In this document: piece after piece, positions 5,578-6,045 of the stretch
Numbering within the stretch: the first letter of the stretch is position 1
How the letters are laid out: every line of letters begins with the position of its first letter
Source of the DNA: Candidatus Methanoperedens sp.
Lineage (GTDB): Archaea; Halobacteriota; Methanosarcinia; Methanosarcinales; Methanoperedenaceae
Assembly: GCA_026552835.1 (NCBI GenBank)
Contig: JAPMTY010000092.1
Coordinates: forward strand, 1 to 6,045
Reading direction: 5' to 3'
DNA length: 6,045 nucleotides
Notes under the pieces: model-generated
What the model was told of the DNA's origin: nothing
Database searches by the model: none
What the model saw: only the letters and a program-made list of their open reading frames with translations
Position numbers and translations under genes: made by a program

Positions 5578-6045
5578 ATGATGGATACATATTTATTTTT
5601 TGGATTGATTTTGTTTTATCTTATCGGCGCCGTATCATCTATACTGTTTAATAAAAACGACAGGGTTTGCGCCTTTATATCGTTCATAAGCGCGGCCGTT
5701 GGCTCCATTTTCGGGATTGTTTTCTCATTATCTGTGATTTTCGGCAGCACTTTTTCATTAGCTCTTCCAGGCACTTCATTTCTGCAATTCGGTATTTTTG
5801 TGGACGCTCTGTCTGCATTTTTCATTCTTGTCATATCGGTTGCAGTCTTTGCAGTCTCTGTATATTCAATCGGGTACGTGAGAGAATATTTCGGCAAAAA
5901 GAATATCGGATACCTTGGTTTCCTTTATAACATCTTCATTCTTTCAATGATACTGGTAGTCACTGCAAATAATGCGGTCATGTTCCTGATAGTCTGGGAA
6001 TTGATGTCAGTGATATCTTATTTCCTTGTAGTTTACGAGCATGAG
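5578..6045 (+). CDS. HyfB/HycC-like proton-translocating membrane subunit, copy 2 (3' partial)
   Basis: The frame is open from ATG 5578 (alternative ATG 5581) to the window end, 156 codons, with no stop. The product begins MMDTYLFFGLILFYLIGAV and aligns without gaps to copy 1. About 110 of 156 residues are identical: 55 of 98 at the N-terminus and 55 of 58 from GYVREYFGKKN onward. The helix-5 motif WELMSVISYFL with its proton-path glutamate (E141) is intact. The gene therefore encodes a second subunit of the same HyfB type, not the smaller HyfD or HyfF paralogues, although its C-terminal half is unseen and truncation there cannot be excluded. Differences in the conserved part are mostly silent third-position changes (23 of 174 bases differ, three amino acids change), which indicates a selected, functional gene and not a decaying copy. 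Confidence 0.88.
   Translation, partial: MMDTYLFFGLILFYLIGAVSSILFNKNDRVCAFISFISAAVGSIFGIVFSLSVIFGSTFSLALPGTSFLQFGIFVDALSAFFILVISVAVFAVSVYSIGYVREYFGKKNIGYLGFLYNIFILSMILVVTANNAVMFLIVWELMSVISYFLVVYEHE

Noticed and set aside
5667..5930. Plus-strand 87-codon frame near the right edge
   Set aside because: It is an out-of-frame shadow of HyfB-like copy 2, whose true frame runs from 5578 to the window end and matches copy 1 residue by residue.
3366..6045. The repeated pump genes as an insertion-sequence or transposon duplication
   Set aside because: No transposase, terminal inverted repeats or target-site duplications were seen; the repeat unit is promoter plus gene, which fits ordinary tandem duplication.

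Overview
The window looks archaeal, and most like the Methanosarcinales/Methanoperedens group. Promoters are TATA-type rather than -35/-10. Several start codons sit about 27 bases downstream of a TATA box, which fits leaderless transcripts. The two genes with leaders carry short GGTG ribosome sites. The set of genes (sugar-phosphate nucleotidyltransferase with a beta-helix tail, RpiA, a HyfB-type membrane subunit) fits an anaerobic euryarchaeon. The placement is inferred from gene content and promoter style; there is no rRNA in the window to confirm it.

Layout. Positions 2-1039 (+) hold the 3' part of a nucleotide-sugar pyrophosphorylase whose N-terminus lies outside the window. It meets rpiA (1036-1719, -) tail to tail, with a 4-base overlap of stop codons. 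Upstream of rpiA on the same strand is an ABC-transporter ATPase (1754-2668, -) with no permease gene in view. A 168-base AT-rich divergent region carries promoters for the ATPase and for a small three-helix membrane protein of unknown function (2837-3199, +). Next come two tandem paralogous genes for a large proton-translocating membrane subunit of the HyfB/HycC (NuoL/M/N, Mrp antiporter) family. Copy 1 is complete (3366-5390). Copy 2 (5578 to the window end) is cut off after 156 codons.

How the genes relate. The left half is housekeeping: activated-sugar synthesis, pentose-phosphate isomerisation and an ATP-driven exporter subunit. The right half is energy conservation. HyfB-type proteins form the ion-pumping membrane arm of group 4 [NiFe]-hydrogenase or related oxidoreductase complexes. 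No hydrogenase, quinone-site or iron-sulfur subunit is in the window, so the complex itself cannot be named.

The most notable feature is the tandem duplication. The two copies align without gaps over the visible 156 residues at an offset of 2212 bases. Identity is very uneven: about 56% over residues 1-98 and about 95% over residues 99-156. The promoter and leader were duplicated along with the gene, but a perfect 9-bp inverted repeat at the predicted transcription start of copy 1 is lost in copy 2. No tRNA, rRNA, CRISPR array, insertion sequence or integrase was seen.
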